NCBI RefSeq assembly: GCF_003345255.1
Contig: NZ_CP029331.1
Coordinates: 1,612,001-1,676,000 of the forward strand
DNA: 64,000 nt
Direction of reading: 5' to 3'
DNA from: Pseudothauera hydrothermalis
Lineage (GTDB): Bacteria; Pseudomonadota; Gammaproteobacteria; Burkholderiales; Rhodocyclaceae
Each line of letters begins with the position of its first letter. Within the stretch, counting starts at the first letter, position 1. Shown here piece by piece: positions 18,723 to 28,675 of this stretch. The notes under the pieces were generated by a model. It worked only from the letters and a program-made list of their open reading frames with translations, was not told where the DNA came from and ran no database searches. Made by a program: the position numbers and the translations under genes.

Positions 18723-19999
18723 GCCGCCGACACGGCAGGCGCTTGGCCGGCTGCGTCAACCTCTTCGAGCCGCGCGGATTCGATCTTCTTGAAATGCGCG
18801 CTGATTTTGCGGCTGGATACCTGCACCGCCTGAACGTCGCGGCCGGCTTGCTCGATATGGCGCGCCAGCGCATTCATGCGCTCGTCGAAGCGCTGAAAGT
18901 CCGCGGCAAGCTTCGCCAAGGCATCTTTGATGACATGGATCTGCTTGCGGGTCTCCACGTCTTTCAACACCGCGCGCGCGGTATTGAGCACCGCCATCAG
19001 CGTGGTTGGCGACACGATCCACACCCGGCGTGTCTGGGCATAGGTCACTACTTCCGGGTGGTAGGCGTGCAGCTCGGCAAACACCGCTTCGGCAGGCAGA
19101 AACATCACCGCGCCGTCTGCGGTGACGCCTGGAATGATGTATTTGTCGGCAATCGCATCGATATGGCGTTTGACGTCGGCGCGAAAAGCCGTTTGCGCGG
19201 CGCGACGATCGGCTTCGGCCAGTGAAGCGTCGAACATGCGGTGGTAGTTTTCCAGCGGAAACTTGGCATCGACCGCCACCTGCCCGGTCGGCTCCGGCAG
19301 GCGTAACAGACAGTCGACCCGGGTGCCATTGGGCAGCGTGGCCTGGAACAGGCGCGCTTCGGGCGGCAAACTGTTGCGCACCAGCGCCTCCAGTTGAACT
19401 TCGCCAAAAGCGCCGCGCGCCTTTTTGTCGCCCAAAAGTTCCTGCAAACTCACCACATTGGTGGTCAGCCCGTCGATTTTTTTCTGTGCCTCGTCGATGG
19501 TCGCCAGCCGCGCCATCACATTCGCGAAGGTTTCGTTGGTTTTGCGAAAGCCTTCATCCAGGCGCTGATTCACCTGCCCACCGATCGCCTCCAAGCGCTC
19601 ATTGACGCTACGGGTGAGCGCTTCGATGCTGCCGCTCAGTTGCCCGCTGGCGCGCTGCAGGCCGGCTTCCAAGAGTTCGCGGTCGGCGCGGGCGTGTTCG
19701 GAGAGTGTCTTCAAGGTCTGGCCGAGCAAATCGCCGCGCAGGCGTTCTTGCGCATTGACCATTTGTGCGCTGAGCGCGGCCAGACGCACCGCCATGTCCT
19801 GACGCTGGCCGGCAATGGCCTCGGCCACATCGCGATGTTGGCGGTGCAACATTTCGTCCCGCGCCGCCAGACGCTCCTCCAGCGCCGCAGCCAACTCCCG
19901 GCGCACCTGCCGCAAGCTGACTGACAGCCACAGAAACCCCGCACAGACGACCGCCAGCGCAGCCACCAGCACCGCCCACGGCGTATCGTGGGTCAACAC
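18707..19999 (-). CDS. rmuC: DNA recombination protein RmuC
   Basis: The 430-residue protein has one N-terminal membrane segment ([20 protein letters not shown]), a long coiled coil (about residues 25-190) and the RmuC nuclease-like core ([43 protein letters not shown]). RmuC limits inversions and may guide recombination. The GTG at 19999 is chosen because AGGAG lies 6 bases upstream; the frame runs further upstream without a better start. It is divergent from the EAL gene. Confidence 0.9.
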   Translation of the reverse strand: MLTHDTPWAVLVAALAVVCAGFLWLSVSLRQVRRELAAALEERLAARDEMLHRQHRDVAEAIAGQRQDMAVRLAALSAQMVNAQERLRGDLLGQTLKTLSEHARADRELLEAGLQRASGQLSGSIEALTRSVNERLEAIGGQVNQRLDEGFRKTNETFANVMARLATIDEAQKKIDGLTTNVVSLQELLGDKKARGAFGEVQLEALVRNSLPPEARLFQATLPNGTRVDCLLRLPEPTGQVAVDAKFPLENYHRMFDASLAEADRRAAQTAFRADVKRHIDAIADKYIIPGVTADGAVMFLPAEAVFAELHAYHPEVVTYAQTRRVWIVSPTTLMAVLNTARAVLKDVETRKQIHVIKDALAKLAADFQRFDERMNALARHIEQAGRDVQAVQVSSRKISAHFKKIESARLEEVDAAGQAPAVSAAQPPI

Positions 20000-20081
20000 A
20001 TCCCGCTCCTGAAACAGATCATGCGCAATTATAGTGTTTGCGCTATCGTGTGCTGCTGTGCAACACGAAGTGCGCAAAACC

Positions 20082-21368
20082 ATGGAACTGATGAGCATGC
20101 CAAGTCCCGCGGTGCATCCACGCGGCGGCGCCTTGCCCGATTTCAGCACGCTGCACGGTCGCGCCAGGCGGCTCGACCAGCGGCTGACGATCGACTGGGC
20201 GGGATATCGTCTTTGCAGCCACTTGCAGCCTATCGTCAGCTTCAGCCATCGCCGGGTGGTGGGCTATGAAGGGCTGATCCGCGCCACCGACGCCGCCGGA
20301 CACTCCGTACCGCCCCCGACGCTGCTGCACCAGGCCGATACGGCCGTGGAGCTGATCGGCCTGGACCGCAGTTGCCGCTATGTGCACATCGGCCAGGCGG
20401 CCGCCTTTGGCATCGACGGCTATTTGTTTCTCAACATGCATCCGCTGGCCTTTGCCAGCATGCAGGTGACCGACTGCGCCCGCTTCATGCGCGAGACTGC
20501 CGCCGCTTTTTGTTTGCCGCCCGAGCGCTTGGTGATCGAAATTACCGAAGATGCGCTGACCGACGATTCATCCTTCGAGGCCAGCGTGCGCTACCTGCGT
20601 GAGCTGGGCTGCCGGGTCGCACTGGATGACTTTGGCGCGGGGCATTCCAATTTCGACCGGGTGTGGCGACTCAAACCGGAGATCGTCAAACTCGACCGCG
20701 ATTTCGCGCTGCGCGCAGCCGCCGACGAAAGCGCCCGCCGTCTGCTGCCGCAGATCGTGGAGCTTTTGCATGAGGCCGGATCGCTGGTGCTGCTCGAAGG
20801 CATCGAAACAGCCGAGCAGGCCCGCATTGCCATGGCGGCCGATGTGGATTTTGCCCAAGGCTATCTGTTCGGCCGGCCCAGCGGTCTGGCACCGGAGGCG
20901 GCGCCCACGGTCGCGGTCATCGACACGGTGTGGGCCGATTACGACAACTCGGAAGCGGAAGACCGGCGGCGCTACCGCGCGCGCATCAACGACTATGTGA
21001 ATGCCATCGGCCACGCTGCTGCGTTGCTGGCCGACCGGCGCAGCACCGACGAAGCGTTGCAGCTTTTTCTCGGCCAGCCCGGCGCCCTGCGCTGCTATAT
21101 CCTGGACGAGCAGGGTTTCCAGATCAGTCGCAACATCCCGGCGCAGGGCGAGCGCAGAGCCGCCGGCATCACCCCCGAGACCGATGTTGCACGCGCACGC
21201 TGGTCGCGTCGCCCGTATTTTCGCCGCGCCCTGGAAAGCCCCGGGCGTGTCTGCGTCACCCGCCCCTATTTGTGCATCTCCAGCGCGGTGCTGTGCGTGA
21301 CCGTGTCGATTTGCTACCGGGTCGATGGGCAGCGCCGGGTGCTCTGCGGTGACGTGCTCTGGGATTGA
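20082..21368 (+). CDS. EAL-domain c-di-GMP phosphodiesterase with C-terminal sensor-like domain
   Basis: The 428-residue protein has an EAL domain at about residues 30-275. The signature is EGLIR instead of EALLR, but the other catalytic residues are present: LFLNMHP, IEITEDA, LDDFGAGHSN, KLDRDF and EGIE. It is therefore probably active in hydrolysing cyclic di-GMP. The last 140 residues (QLFLGQPGALRCYILDEQGF, WSRRPYFRRAL) resemble a Cache/PDC sensor fold. No membrane segment is seen. The ATG at 20082 is preferred; a GTG at 20034 is possible but overlaps a likely -10 element. Confidence 0.85.
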   Translation: MELMSMPSPAVHPRGGALPDFSTLHGRARRLDQRLTIDWAGYRLCSHLQPIVSFSHRRVVGYEGLIRATDAAGHSVPPPTLLHQADTAVELIGLDRSCRYVHIGQAAAFGIDGYLFLNMHPLAFASMQVTDCARFMRETAAAFCLPPERLVIEITEDALTDDSSFEASVRYLRELGCRVALDDFGAGHSNFDRVWRLKPEIVKLDRDFALRAAADESARRLLPQIVELLHEAGSLVLLEGIETAEQARIAMAADVDFAQGYLFGRPSGLAPEAAPTVAVIDTVWADYDNSEAEDRRRYRARINDYVNAIGHAAALLADRRSTDEALQLFLGQPGALRCYILDEQGFQISRNIPAQGERRAAGITPETDVARARWSRRPYFRRALESPGRVCVTRPYLCISSAVLCVTVSICYRVDGQRRVLCGDVLWD

Positions 21369-21405
21369 TCCGCGGGCCGCTACCGCTGCGCAAACGCAAT
21401 GGTCT

Positions 21406-23895
21406 TCAGCCCAAGGCCCGCAGGCTAGCCAGCGGCGGGCGGTCGAGCAAGCGGCGCACGCCCGCCCAGCCACCGGCCAGCACCCCCAACGCACCCAAAG
21501 CGGCACCGGCGCTTACCGGCAGCAGTCCCGGCAAATAGTCGATGCGGAAAACCTGCTCGGCCAGCAGCCAACCGATGGCGCTGGCGCCGACGCCGGCCAG
21601 CACGCCGGCCACCGCCCCGAGCATGCTGAATTCCGCAATCAGCGCCTGACGCACTTGGCGGTTGCGCGCACCCAGGGTGCGCAGCATTGCCAGTTCATAC
21701 TCGCGCTCGTCATGGGTGGCTTGCACCGCGGCAAACAACACCACCAGACCGGCTGCCAACGAAAAGCCAAAGACAAACTGCACCACCACGATCAGTTTGT
21801 CCATCATCGCCTGTACCTGGGCAAGCACCGCGGCAATATCGATCACGGTGAGGTTGGGAAACGCCTTGACCAGCGCGGTACTGAAGTCGTGCTGCTCGGG
21901 CGGCAGGTAAAAGCTGGCGATCAGGCTGGCCGGGTAGTCCTTCAACAAGCCCGGTGAGGCGATAAAGAAAAAATTGACTTGCATCGAATCCCACTTCAGC
22001 CGGCGGATGCTGGTGATCGGTGCTTCCACCGGCATGCCGGCAACCTCGAAGCGCACCACATCGCCCAGTTTCAGTGAGAAGGTTTTTGCCAGCCCCTCTT
22101 CCACCGACCACTGTGGCAAATCGTCGTCGCCATGCCAACGGCCTGCACTGACCGCATTACCTGGTGGCAGCTGCGCATCGTAGGACAGATTGAACTCGCG
22201 TTCGGCCAGCCGCCGTGTGCGGGTATCTTCATACTGTGTCGGGTCGACCGCTTCGCCGTTGATCGCGCTCAGACGTCCGCGGATCATCGGTTTGAGCTCC
22301 GGCTCAGGCAGGCCGGCGGCACGAAACGCCGCACGGATGCCGTCTTGCTGGTCGGGCTGGATATTGATGACAAAACGGTTGGGCGCATCCGGCGGGGCAG
22401 TCTGCCGCCAGGTCTGCAGCAAATCGCCGCGGATCAAGGTGAGCAGCAGCAAAGCGGTCAGTCCTACGCCCAGCGCAGTGGCCTGGATCACGCTGCTGCC
22501 CATGCGTCGTGAGAGCGCCGCCAGACCGTAGCGCCAGCCCCCGGCCGGCCCACCTGCACGCAGCCGGGCAGCCCAACCGAGCATCAGCCGTGCGGCCAAT
22601 GCAAAGCCGCCCAGCGCCACCGCAAAGCCGCCGGCCACCATCAACCCCAGGCGCCATTGACCGGCGATCCACAAAACAATGGCCAGCAAGGCCGCCGCAC
22701 CCAGCAACCAAGCGATGCCGCTGGCCGGCGCCACCGCGCCCAATTCGCGGCGCAGCACGCGCAGCGTGAGCACCGCCCCCAGGCGCAGGAGTTGCGGCAG
22801 GGCAAAACCGACCAGCAGCACCAGTCCGACCGCCAGCCCGTGCGCCAGCGGCAGCAGCGAGGGCGCGGGCAGCGCAGTGGCGACCACCTCGGCCAGCATC
22901 CCGGCCAGGGCGAACTGGGTGAGCCAACCGAGTACGCAGCCGGCCAACGCCGCCATCAGGCCAAAGAGCACAAACTCACCGACGAACACGCCGAGCAGCA
23001 ACCTCTGCCCCGCACCCAGACAACGCATCACCGCACAACCATCCAGGTGACGGGCCATGAAGCGGCGCGCGGACAAGCCCACCGCGACCGCAGCGAGAAT
23101 GACCGCCAATAGCGCCGCCAGACGCAAAAAACGCTGCGCCTGATCGAGCGCGGCACGCACCTCGGGACGGGCATTGTCGATGCTCTCCAGGCGCTCGCCG
23201 GCGCCCAGACGATCCTTGACCCAGCGCTCATAAGCGGCCACATCCTGCGCACTGCCGGCCACATGCAGGCGCCAGGTGGCGCGGCTGCCTTCGACCAGCA
23301 GGCCGGTGGCCTCAAGATCCGCGGTGTTGAAGATGGCGCGCGGCAGCAGGCTGAAAAAATTTGCCCCGCGGTCGGATTCGAAGGTCACCATGCCACCGAC
23401 GCGAAACGCCACCAGGCCCAGGTCCACGGTGTCGCCAAGCTTCACGCCCAATTCGGCAAACAGGCGCTCGTCCAGCCAGATTTCGCCCGGCGCGGGGACC
23501 CGGCCGGCCACCGCATCCGCTTGATTGGGCCCGGGGGCGATGCGTACCGCGCCGCGCAAGGGGTAACCATCGTCCACCGCCTTCACGCCGGCGAGCGCTG
23601 CGCGTTCCGCACTGCTGACCATGCTGGTCAACAGCACCGTGCCGACACTGGTCAGCCCACGGGCGCGGGCAGCGTCCGCGAACTGTGCCGGAAGGGGATG
23701 ATCGGCACGCAGCAGCAGATCGCCGCCGAGCAATTGATTGGCCTCGCGGTCCAGACCGCGGCCGACGCGGTCGGCTAAAAAACCGACGCTGGTCAGGCTG
23801 GCCACGGCGATCAAAATCGCCAGGCCGAGCAGATGCAGTTCGCCGGCGCGCAGATCGCGCAGCATCATGCGAAAGGCGAGTTTCAGGGTGTTCAT
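21406..23895 (-). CDS. FtsX-family ABC transporter permease (YbbP-like)
   Basis: The 829-residue membrane protein has an N-terminal membrane segment, a large periplasmic MacB-like domain (about 45-255), a central block of membrane helices (255-500), a second periplasmic region and three C-terminal helices. This duplicated FtsX layout matches YbbP-type permeases. YbbP normally works with the ATPase YbbA, but no ATPase gene lies next to it. It starts 16 bases after the M20 amidohydrolase gene ends, so the two are likely cotranscribed. Confidence 0.85.
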   Translation of the reverse strand: MNTLKLAFRMMLRDLRAGELHLLGLAILIAVASLTSVGFLADRVGRGLDREANQLLGGDLLLRADHPLPAQFADAARARGLTSVGTVLLTSMVSSAERAALAGVKAVDDGYPLRGAVRIAPGPNQADAVAGRVPAPGEIWLDERLFAELGVKLGDTVDLGLVAFRVGGMVTFESDRGANFFSLLPRAIFNTADLEATGLLVEGSRATWRLHVAGSAQDVAAYERWVKDRLGAGERLESIDNARPEVRAALDQAQRFLRLAALLAVILAAVAVGLSARRFMARHLDGCAVMRCLGAGQRLLLGVFVGEFVLFGLMAALAGCVLGWLTQFALAGMLAEVVATALPAPSLLPLAHGLAVGLVLLVGFALPQLLRLGAVLTLRVLRRELGAVAPASGIAWLLGAAALLAIVLWIAGQWRLGLMVAGGFAVALGGFALAARLMLGWAARLRAGGPAGGWRYGLAALSRRMGSSVIQATALGVGLTALLLLTLIRGDLLQTWRQTAPPDAPNRFVINIQPDQQDGIRAAFRAAGLPEPELKPMIRGRLSAINGEAVDPTQYEDTRTRRLAEREFNLSYDAQLPPGNAVSAGRWHGDDDLPQWSVEEGLAKTFSLKLGDVVRFEVAGMPVEAPITSIRRLKWDSMQVNFFFIASPGLLKDYPASLIASFYLPPEQHDFSTALVKAFPNLTVIDIAAVLAQVQAMMDKLIVVVQFVFGFSLAAGLVVLFAAVQATHDEREYELAMLRTLGARNRQVRQALIAEFSMLGAVAGVLAGVGASAIGWLLAEQVFRIDYLPGLLPVSAGAALGALGVLAGGWAGVRRLLDRPPLASLRALG

Positions 23896-23911
23896 GGTCG
23901 GGTGCGCCGGA

Positions 23912-25078
23912 TCAGGTCTTCAGCGGACCCAGGATGCGACGCACGAGTTCCACCCAGTAGGCCACACCGGGGACGATGATCTCGTCGTTGAAGTCGTAAT
24001 TGGGGTTGTGCAAGGTGCAGCCGCCCTCGCCCGGGCCGTTGCCAATCCACACGTAGGCGCCGGGTTTTTTCTGCAGGAAATAGGCGAAATCTTCCGCTCC
24101 CATGCTCGGCCGCGCATCGGTGCGCACCGCCTCCGCGCCGGCCACCGCGCGCGCCACCTCGGCGCACAGCGCGGCCTCGGCCGCAGTATTGACGGTCGGC
24201 GGGTAGCCGCGCCGGTAGCACAAGTCCACCTTCACCCCGAAGGCTGCGGCGATACCCTCACACAGTTCGCCCAGGCGTTTTTCGATGTACGCCGCGACCG
24301 CCTCGGAAAAAGCCCGCACCGTGCCGGCAAGTTGCGCACGGTCGGGAATGACGTTGTAGGCCTCGCCGGCGTGGAACTGGGTGACTGACACCACGGCTGC
24401 GTCGATCGGATCCAGGGTGCGCGAGACGATGGTTTGCACCGCCTGCACCAGTGCCGCGCCGGCCGCCACCGGGTCGCAGCCCAGATGCGGCATGGCGGCG
24501 TGCGCGCCGTGCCCGAGGATCTCGATGTCGAAGCGGTCGGCGCTGGCCATCACCGGGCCGGTATGCACCGCGAAATGGCCGGCGGGCATGCCCGGCCAGT
24601 TGTGCAGGCCGAATACCGCCTCCATCGGGAAACGTTCAAGCAGGCCGTCGTCGATCATCGCGCGCGCGCCGCCCTCGCCTTCTTCAGCGGGCTGGAAGAT
24701 CAGATACACCGTGCCTTCGAAATCGCGCTGCGCGGCCAGCACTTCGGCCGCCCCCAGCAGCATGGTGGTGTGGCCGTCGTGACCGCAGGCGTGCATGCAA
24801 CCCTCATGACGCGATTTGTGGGCAAACTCGTTGCGCTCGGCCATCGGCAAGGCGTCCATGTCGGCACGCAGGCCGATGGCGCGCAGGCCGCGCCCGCCGC
24901 GCAGCACGCCGACCACGCCGGTGCGGCCGATGCCGCGATGGACCTCGATGCCCAGCGCCTCCAGGTGGCGAGCCACCAGTTCGGCGGTGCGCTGCTCCTG
25001 GAAGGCAAGTTCCGGGTGCGCGTGGATGTCGCGGCGGATGGCGGTCAGCCGCCGATGGAGCTCTTTTGTGACGATCAT
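23912..25078 (-). CDS. M20-family amidohydrolase
   Basis: The 388-residue metallo-hydrolase belongs to the aminoacylase/hippurate hydrolase group. Metal-site blocks are RADMDALPM, MHACGHDGHTTMLLG, IFQPAEEGEGGARAMI and GAEDFAYFLQKKPG near the end. These enzymes cleave N-acyl amino acids, hippurate or similar amides; the true substrate is not clear. It precedes the FtsX-type permease in the same direction and is divergent from the transglutaminase cluster. Confidence 0.9.
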   Translation of the reverse strand: MIVTKELHRRLTAIRRDIHAHPELAFQEQRTAELVARHLEALGIEVHRGIGRTGVVGVLRGGRGLRAIGLRADMDALPMAERNEFAHKSRHEGCMHACGHDGHTTMLLGAAEVLAAQRDFEGTVYLIFQPAEEGEGGARAMIDDGLLERFPMEAVFGLHNWPGMPAGHFAVHTGPVMASADRFDIEILGHGAHAAMPHLGCDPVAAGAALVQAVQTIVSRTLDPIDAAVVSVTQFHAGEAYNVIPDRAQLAGTVRAFSEAVAAYIEKRLGELCEGIAAAFGVKVDLCYRRGYPPTVNTAAEAALCAEVARAVAGAEAVRTDARPSMGAEDFAYFLQKKPGAYVWIGNGPGEGGCTLHNPNYDFNDEIIVPGVAYWVELVRRILGPLKT

Positions 25079-25317
25079 ACTTGGCGCCTCAACGGCAATT
25101 CATGCATTTGCAACCATGGCGGCCTATTACACCATGGTACACGTCCAACAGCCATGCACCCGGCAGGCGGAAATGGTGCGCAGAGGCGCCGGTCACGCAC
25201 GGTGACGGTGCATCCGCGCCGCCCGGCGTGGGCTTTTGCACAACGCCAGACCAACCGAGGCCGCATGGCGCGGGAATTGCTCAGCACGGCGCGACCGCTA
25301 CCGCAGAGGAACTCAAG

Positions 25318-28300
25318 ATGTCGATCCATGTGGCCTTGCACCATGTCACCCGCTACCGTTACGACCGCCCGGTCAAACTCGGCCCGCAGATCGTCCGCCT
25401 GCGCCCGGCGCCGCACAGCCGCACCCGCATCCTGTCGTATTCGTTGAAGGTAGAGCCGGCCGAACACTTCATCAACTGGCAGCAGGACCCACAATCGAAC
25501 TATCTGGCGCGCCTGGTGTTTCCGGACAAGACCACGCATTTCGACATCGAGGTGGACTTGGTGGCCGAAATGGCGACGATCAATCCGTTCGACTTCTTTC
25601 TCGAGCCCTACGCGGAGCATTTCCCTTTCGCCTACGAGCCCTGGCAGCGCGAAGAACTGGCGCCGTACTTCAAGACCCTGCCGCCGACTCCGAAGTTCAA
25701 GGCTTACCTGGATACGGTGGGGCGAGACAAACAACAGAGCGTCAGTTTCCTGGTCGATCTGAACCGTCGGCTCTATGAGCACATTGCCTATGTGATCCGC
25801 CTCGAGCCAGGCGTGCAAAGCCCGGAGGAGACGCTGGAAAAACGTTCCGGCTCGTGCCGCGACTCGGCCTGGCTGCTGGTCCAGCTCGCCCGCCACCTGG
25901 GGCTGGCTGCACGCTTCGTCTCCGGCTATCTGATCCAGCTCGCGCCGGATGTCAAATCGCTCGACGGCCCCTCCGGCCCGGAGGCCGACTTTACCGACCT
26001 GCACGCCTGGTGCGAGATTTATTTGCCCGGCGCGGGCTGGGTCGGGCTGGACCCCACCTCCGGCTTGTTCGCCGGGGAAGGTCACATTCCGCTGTCTTGC
26101 ACCCCCGAGCCGGGCTCGGCCGCGCCGGTCACCGGTCGATTGGACGAATGCGAGGTCGATTTCCAGCACCAGATGACGGTCAGCCGCATCTGGGAGGCGC
26201 CACGGGTCACCAAACCGTATTCCGAAACCCAATGGGCGGCCATCGAAGCACTGGGCCATGCCATCGACGCCGAACTCGCCGCCGGCGACCTGCGGCTTAC
26301 CCAAGGCGGCGAGCCCACCTTCGTCTCGGTGGATGACCCGAACGGCGCCGAATGGAACACCACAGCCCTGGGGCCAAACAAAAAAAGGCTGTCGATCGCG
26401 CTGTTTGACCGCCTGCGGCAGCGATACGCCCCCAAGGGCCTGGTCCATTTCGGCCAAGGCAAATGGTATCCGGGCGAGCAACTGCCACGCTGGTCGCTCA
26501 ACTGCTTCTGGCGCAAAGACGGCGAACCGATCTGGAACGACCCCTTGCTGATCGCCGACGAAACTCAGCCCGGCCAGGCCGACGAAGCCACCGCGCAGCG
26601 TTTTCTGCATGCGCTGGCCAAGCGCCTGGGGTTCGATCCGCAATTCGCTTTCCCGGCCTTTGAAGACGCCTTCTACTACCTGTGGCGCGAGCGCCGCCTG
26701 CCGATCAATGTCGACCCCTTGAACGCACGGCTGGACGACCCGCTGGAACGCGAACGTCTGGCGCGGGTGTTTGGCCGCGGCTTGGAGCGCCCCTCCGGTC
26801 ATGTGCTGCCGCTGGCGCGCGATCCGCTCAGCCGGCGCTGGCGCAGCGGTCCGTGGTTTCTGCGCAGCGAGCGCTGCTATCTGATCCCAGGCGACTCACC
26901 GCTGGGCTACCGCCTACCGCTCGATTCCCTGCCTTGGGTGGCGCCGAGCGACTATCCGTGGATACACCAGCCCGACCCTTTCGACCATTATCCGCCGCTT
27001 GCCGCACATGCGGTGCTGCGCCGCCAACAAGGTCCGGGCGAGCGCGCGCCCGAAAACCTGCACGCACCGTCGGCGCACCGCCCGCAAGCCGGCCAATCGG
27101 CCGCCTGGATCACCCGCACCGCGCTGTGTGCCGAGGCACGCGCGGGCATTTTGTACATCTTCATGCCGCCGCTGGCCACGCTGGAGGACTATCTGGAACT
27201 GGTCGCCGCGGTCGAAGCCACTGCCGCCGAGCTGGGTCAGCCGGTGCTGCTGGAAGGCTATGAGCCGCCCAACGATCCACGTCTGGAAAAATTCCGCATC
27301 ACGCCCGACCCTGGGGTGCTCGAAGTCAACATTCATCCGGCAGCCAGTTGGGAGCAACTGGTCGAACAAACCACCTACCTGTACGAAGCGGCCCGCCAGT
27401 CACGCCTGAGCACCGAAAAATTCATGCTCGACGGCCGCCATACCGGCACCGGCGGTGGCAATCACTTTGTGCTTGGCGGTCTCACCCCGGCCGATTCGCC
27501 CTTTTTGCGCCGCCCCGATCTGCTCAGAAGCCTGATTGCCTACTGGCACAACCACCCTTCGCTGTCTTATCTGTTCTCCGGGCTATTCATCGGCCCCACC
27601 TCACAGGCCCCGCGCATCGACGAAGCGCGTAACGATTCGGTCTATGAGATCGAACTGGCCTTCAGAGAAATCGACCGTCTCTGCGCCCAGAGCCCCGATG
27701 GCTGCCCGCCGTGGATGGTCGATCGCCTGCTGCGCAATCTGCTCATCGATGTCACCGGCAACACCCACCGCGCCGAGTTCTGCATCGATAAGCTGTATTC
27801 GCCCGACGGCCCGGCCGGTCGTCAAGGCTTACTGGAAATGCGTGCTTTCGAAATGCCTCCGCACGCAAGAATGAGCCTCACCCAGCAACTGCTGCTGCGC
27901 GCGCTGATCGCCCGTTTCTGGAAAACCCCTTATGCCCCGCCCAGGCTGGTGCGCTGGGGTACCGAGTTGCACGACCGTTTCATGTTGCCGCACTTTGTCT
28001 GGCAGGACTTTTGCGATGTCATCGCAGACTTGCAGGCCGCTGGCTACCCGATCCAGGCCGAGTGGTTTGCCCCGCATCTGGCCTTCCGCTTTCCCATATA
28101 CGGCGACTTCGCAGTCCTAGGCATGAGTCTTGAATTGCGTGCCGCGCTCGAGCCTTGGCATGTGATGGGCGAAGAAGGTGCCATAGGCGGCACCGTGCGC
28201 TATGTGGATTCCTCGGTCGAGCGTCTTCAGGTCAAACTCTGCGGCGCCGCGCCTGAGCGCTATCGCTTAACCTGCAACGGTCACACGGTGCCGCTGACAC

Positions 28301-28629
28301 CCACCGGCACCGTGGGCGAATTCGTCGCCGGCGTGCGTTACCGCGCCTGGCAGCCGGCCGCTTGCCTGCATCCGACCATCGGCACCCACGGACCGTTGGT
28401 CTTTGACATCGTCGATACCTGGAATCGGCGCAGTCTGGGCGGCTGCCAGTACCATGTGGCCCATCCGGGCGGACGCAATTTCGACACCTTCCCGGTCAAC
28501 GCTTTCGAAGCCGAAAGCCGCCGGCTGGCGCGTTTTTTCCGCATCGGACACACCCCCGGACGGATCGACGCCGAACCGCCCCGCATCGATGCGGAGTTTC
28601 CGTTCACGTTAGACTTGCGAAGCCGCTGA
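25318..28629 (+). CDS. Transglutaminase-like protein with C-terminal DUF2126
   Basis: The 1,103-residue protein starts with a bacterial transglutaminase N-terminal domain (HVTRYRYDRPVKLGPQ), then a transglutaminase-like core (about 155-270) with Cys in GSCRDSAWLLV, His in DLHAWCEIY and Asp in GLDPTSG. The remaining 800 residues are DUF2126, with GGEPTFVSVDDPN, HPAASWEQLVE and GTGGGNHFVLGG. The start at 25318 follows GAGGAACTCAAG. Genes of this kind cluster with ATP-grasp and alpha-E proteins and are predicted to make or modify peptides; no reaction is proven. Confidence 0.87.
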   Translation: MSIHVALHHVTRYRYDRPVKLGPQIVRLRPAPHSRTRILSYSLKVEPAEHFINWQQDPQSNYLARLVFPDKTTHFDIEVDLVAEMATINPFDFFLEPYAEHFPFAYEPWQREELAPYFKTLPPTPKFKAYLDTVGRDKQQSVSFLVDLNRRLYEHIAYVIRLEPGVQSPEETLEKRSGSCRDSAWLLVQLARHLGLAARFVSGYLIQLAPDVKSLDGPSGPEADFTDLHAWCEIYLPGAGWVGLDPTSGLFAGEGHIPLSCTPEPGSAAPVTGRLDECEVDFQHQMTVSRIWEAPRVTKPYSETQWAAIEALGHAIDAELAAGDLRLTQGGEPTFVSVDDPNGAEWNTTALGPNKKRLSIALFDRLRQRYAPKGLVHFGQGKWYPGEQLPRWSLNCFWRKDGEPIWNDPLLIADETQPGQADEATAQRFLHALAKRLGFDPQFAFPAFEDAFYYLWRERRLPINVDPLNARLDDPLERERLARVFGRGLERPSGHVLPLARDPLSRRWRSGPWFLRSERCYLIPGDSPLGYRLPLDSLPWVAPSDYPWIHQPDPFDHYPPLAAHAVLRRQQGPGERAPENLHAPSAHRPQAGQSAAWITRTALCAEARAGILYIFMPPLATLEDYLELVAAVEATAAELGQPVLLEGYEPPNDPRLEKFRITPDPGVLEVNIHPAASWEQLVEQTTYLYEAARQSRLSTEKFMLDGRHTGTGGGNHFVLGGLTPADSPFLRRPDLLRSLIAYWHNHPSLSYLFSGLFIGPTSQAPRIDEARNDSVYEIELAFREIDRLCAQSPDGCPPWMVDRLLRNLLIDVTGNTHRAEFCIDKLYSPDGPAGRQGLLEMRAFEMPPHARMSLTQQLLLRALIARFWKTPYAPPRLVRWGTELHDRFMLPHFVWQDFCDVIADLQAAGYPIQAEWFAPHLAFRFPIYGDFAVLGMSLELRAALEPWHVMGEEGAIGGTVRYVDSSVERLQVKLCGAAPERYRLTCNGHTVPLTPTGTVGEFVAGVRYRAWQPAACLHPTIGTHGPLVFDIVDTWNRRSLGGCQYHVAHPGGRNFDTFPVNAFEAESRRLARFFRIGHTPGRIDAEPPRIDAEFPFTLDLRSR

Positions 28630-28675
28630 TCGCCCCGCCCCATTCTTTCCCCCGTTTGTTACCCAATCCGCCACC

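Noticed and set aside
25127-25140. Operator-like palindrome around ACCATGGT before the transglutaminase cluster
   Set aside because: The perfect core is only eight bases and not placed relative to a clear promoter; it may be chance.
25075-26802. 575-codon open frame on the minus strand
   Set aside because: It covers the transglutaminase gene in antisense and the intergenic promoter region; no family blocks.
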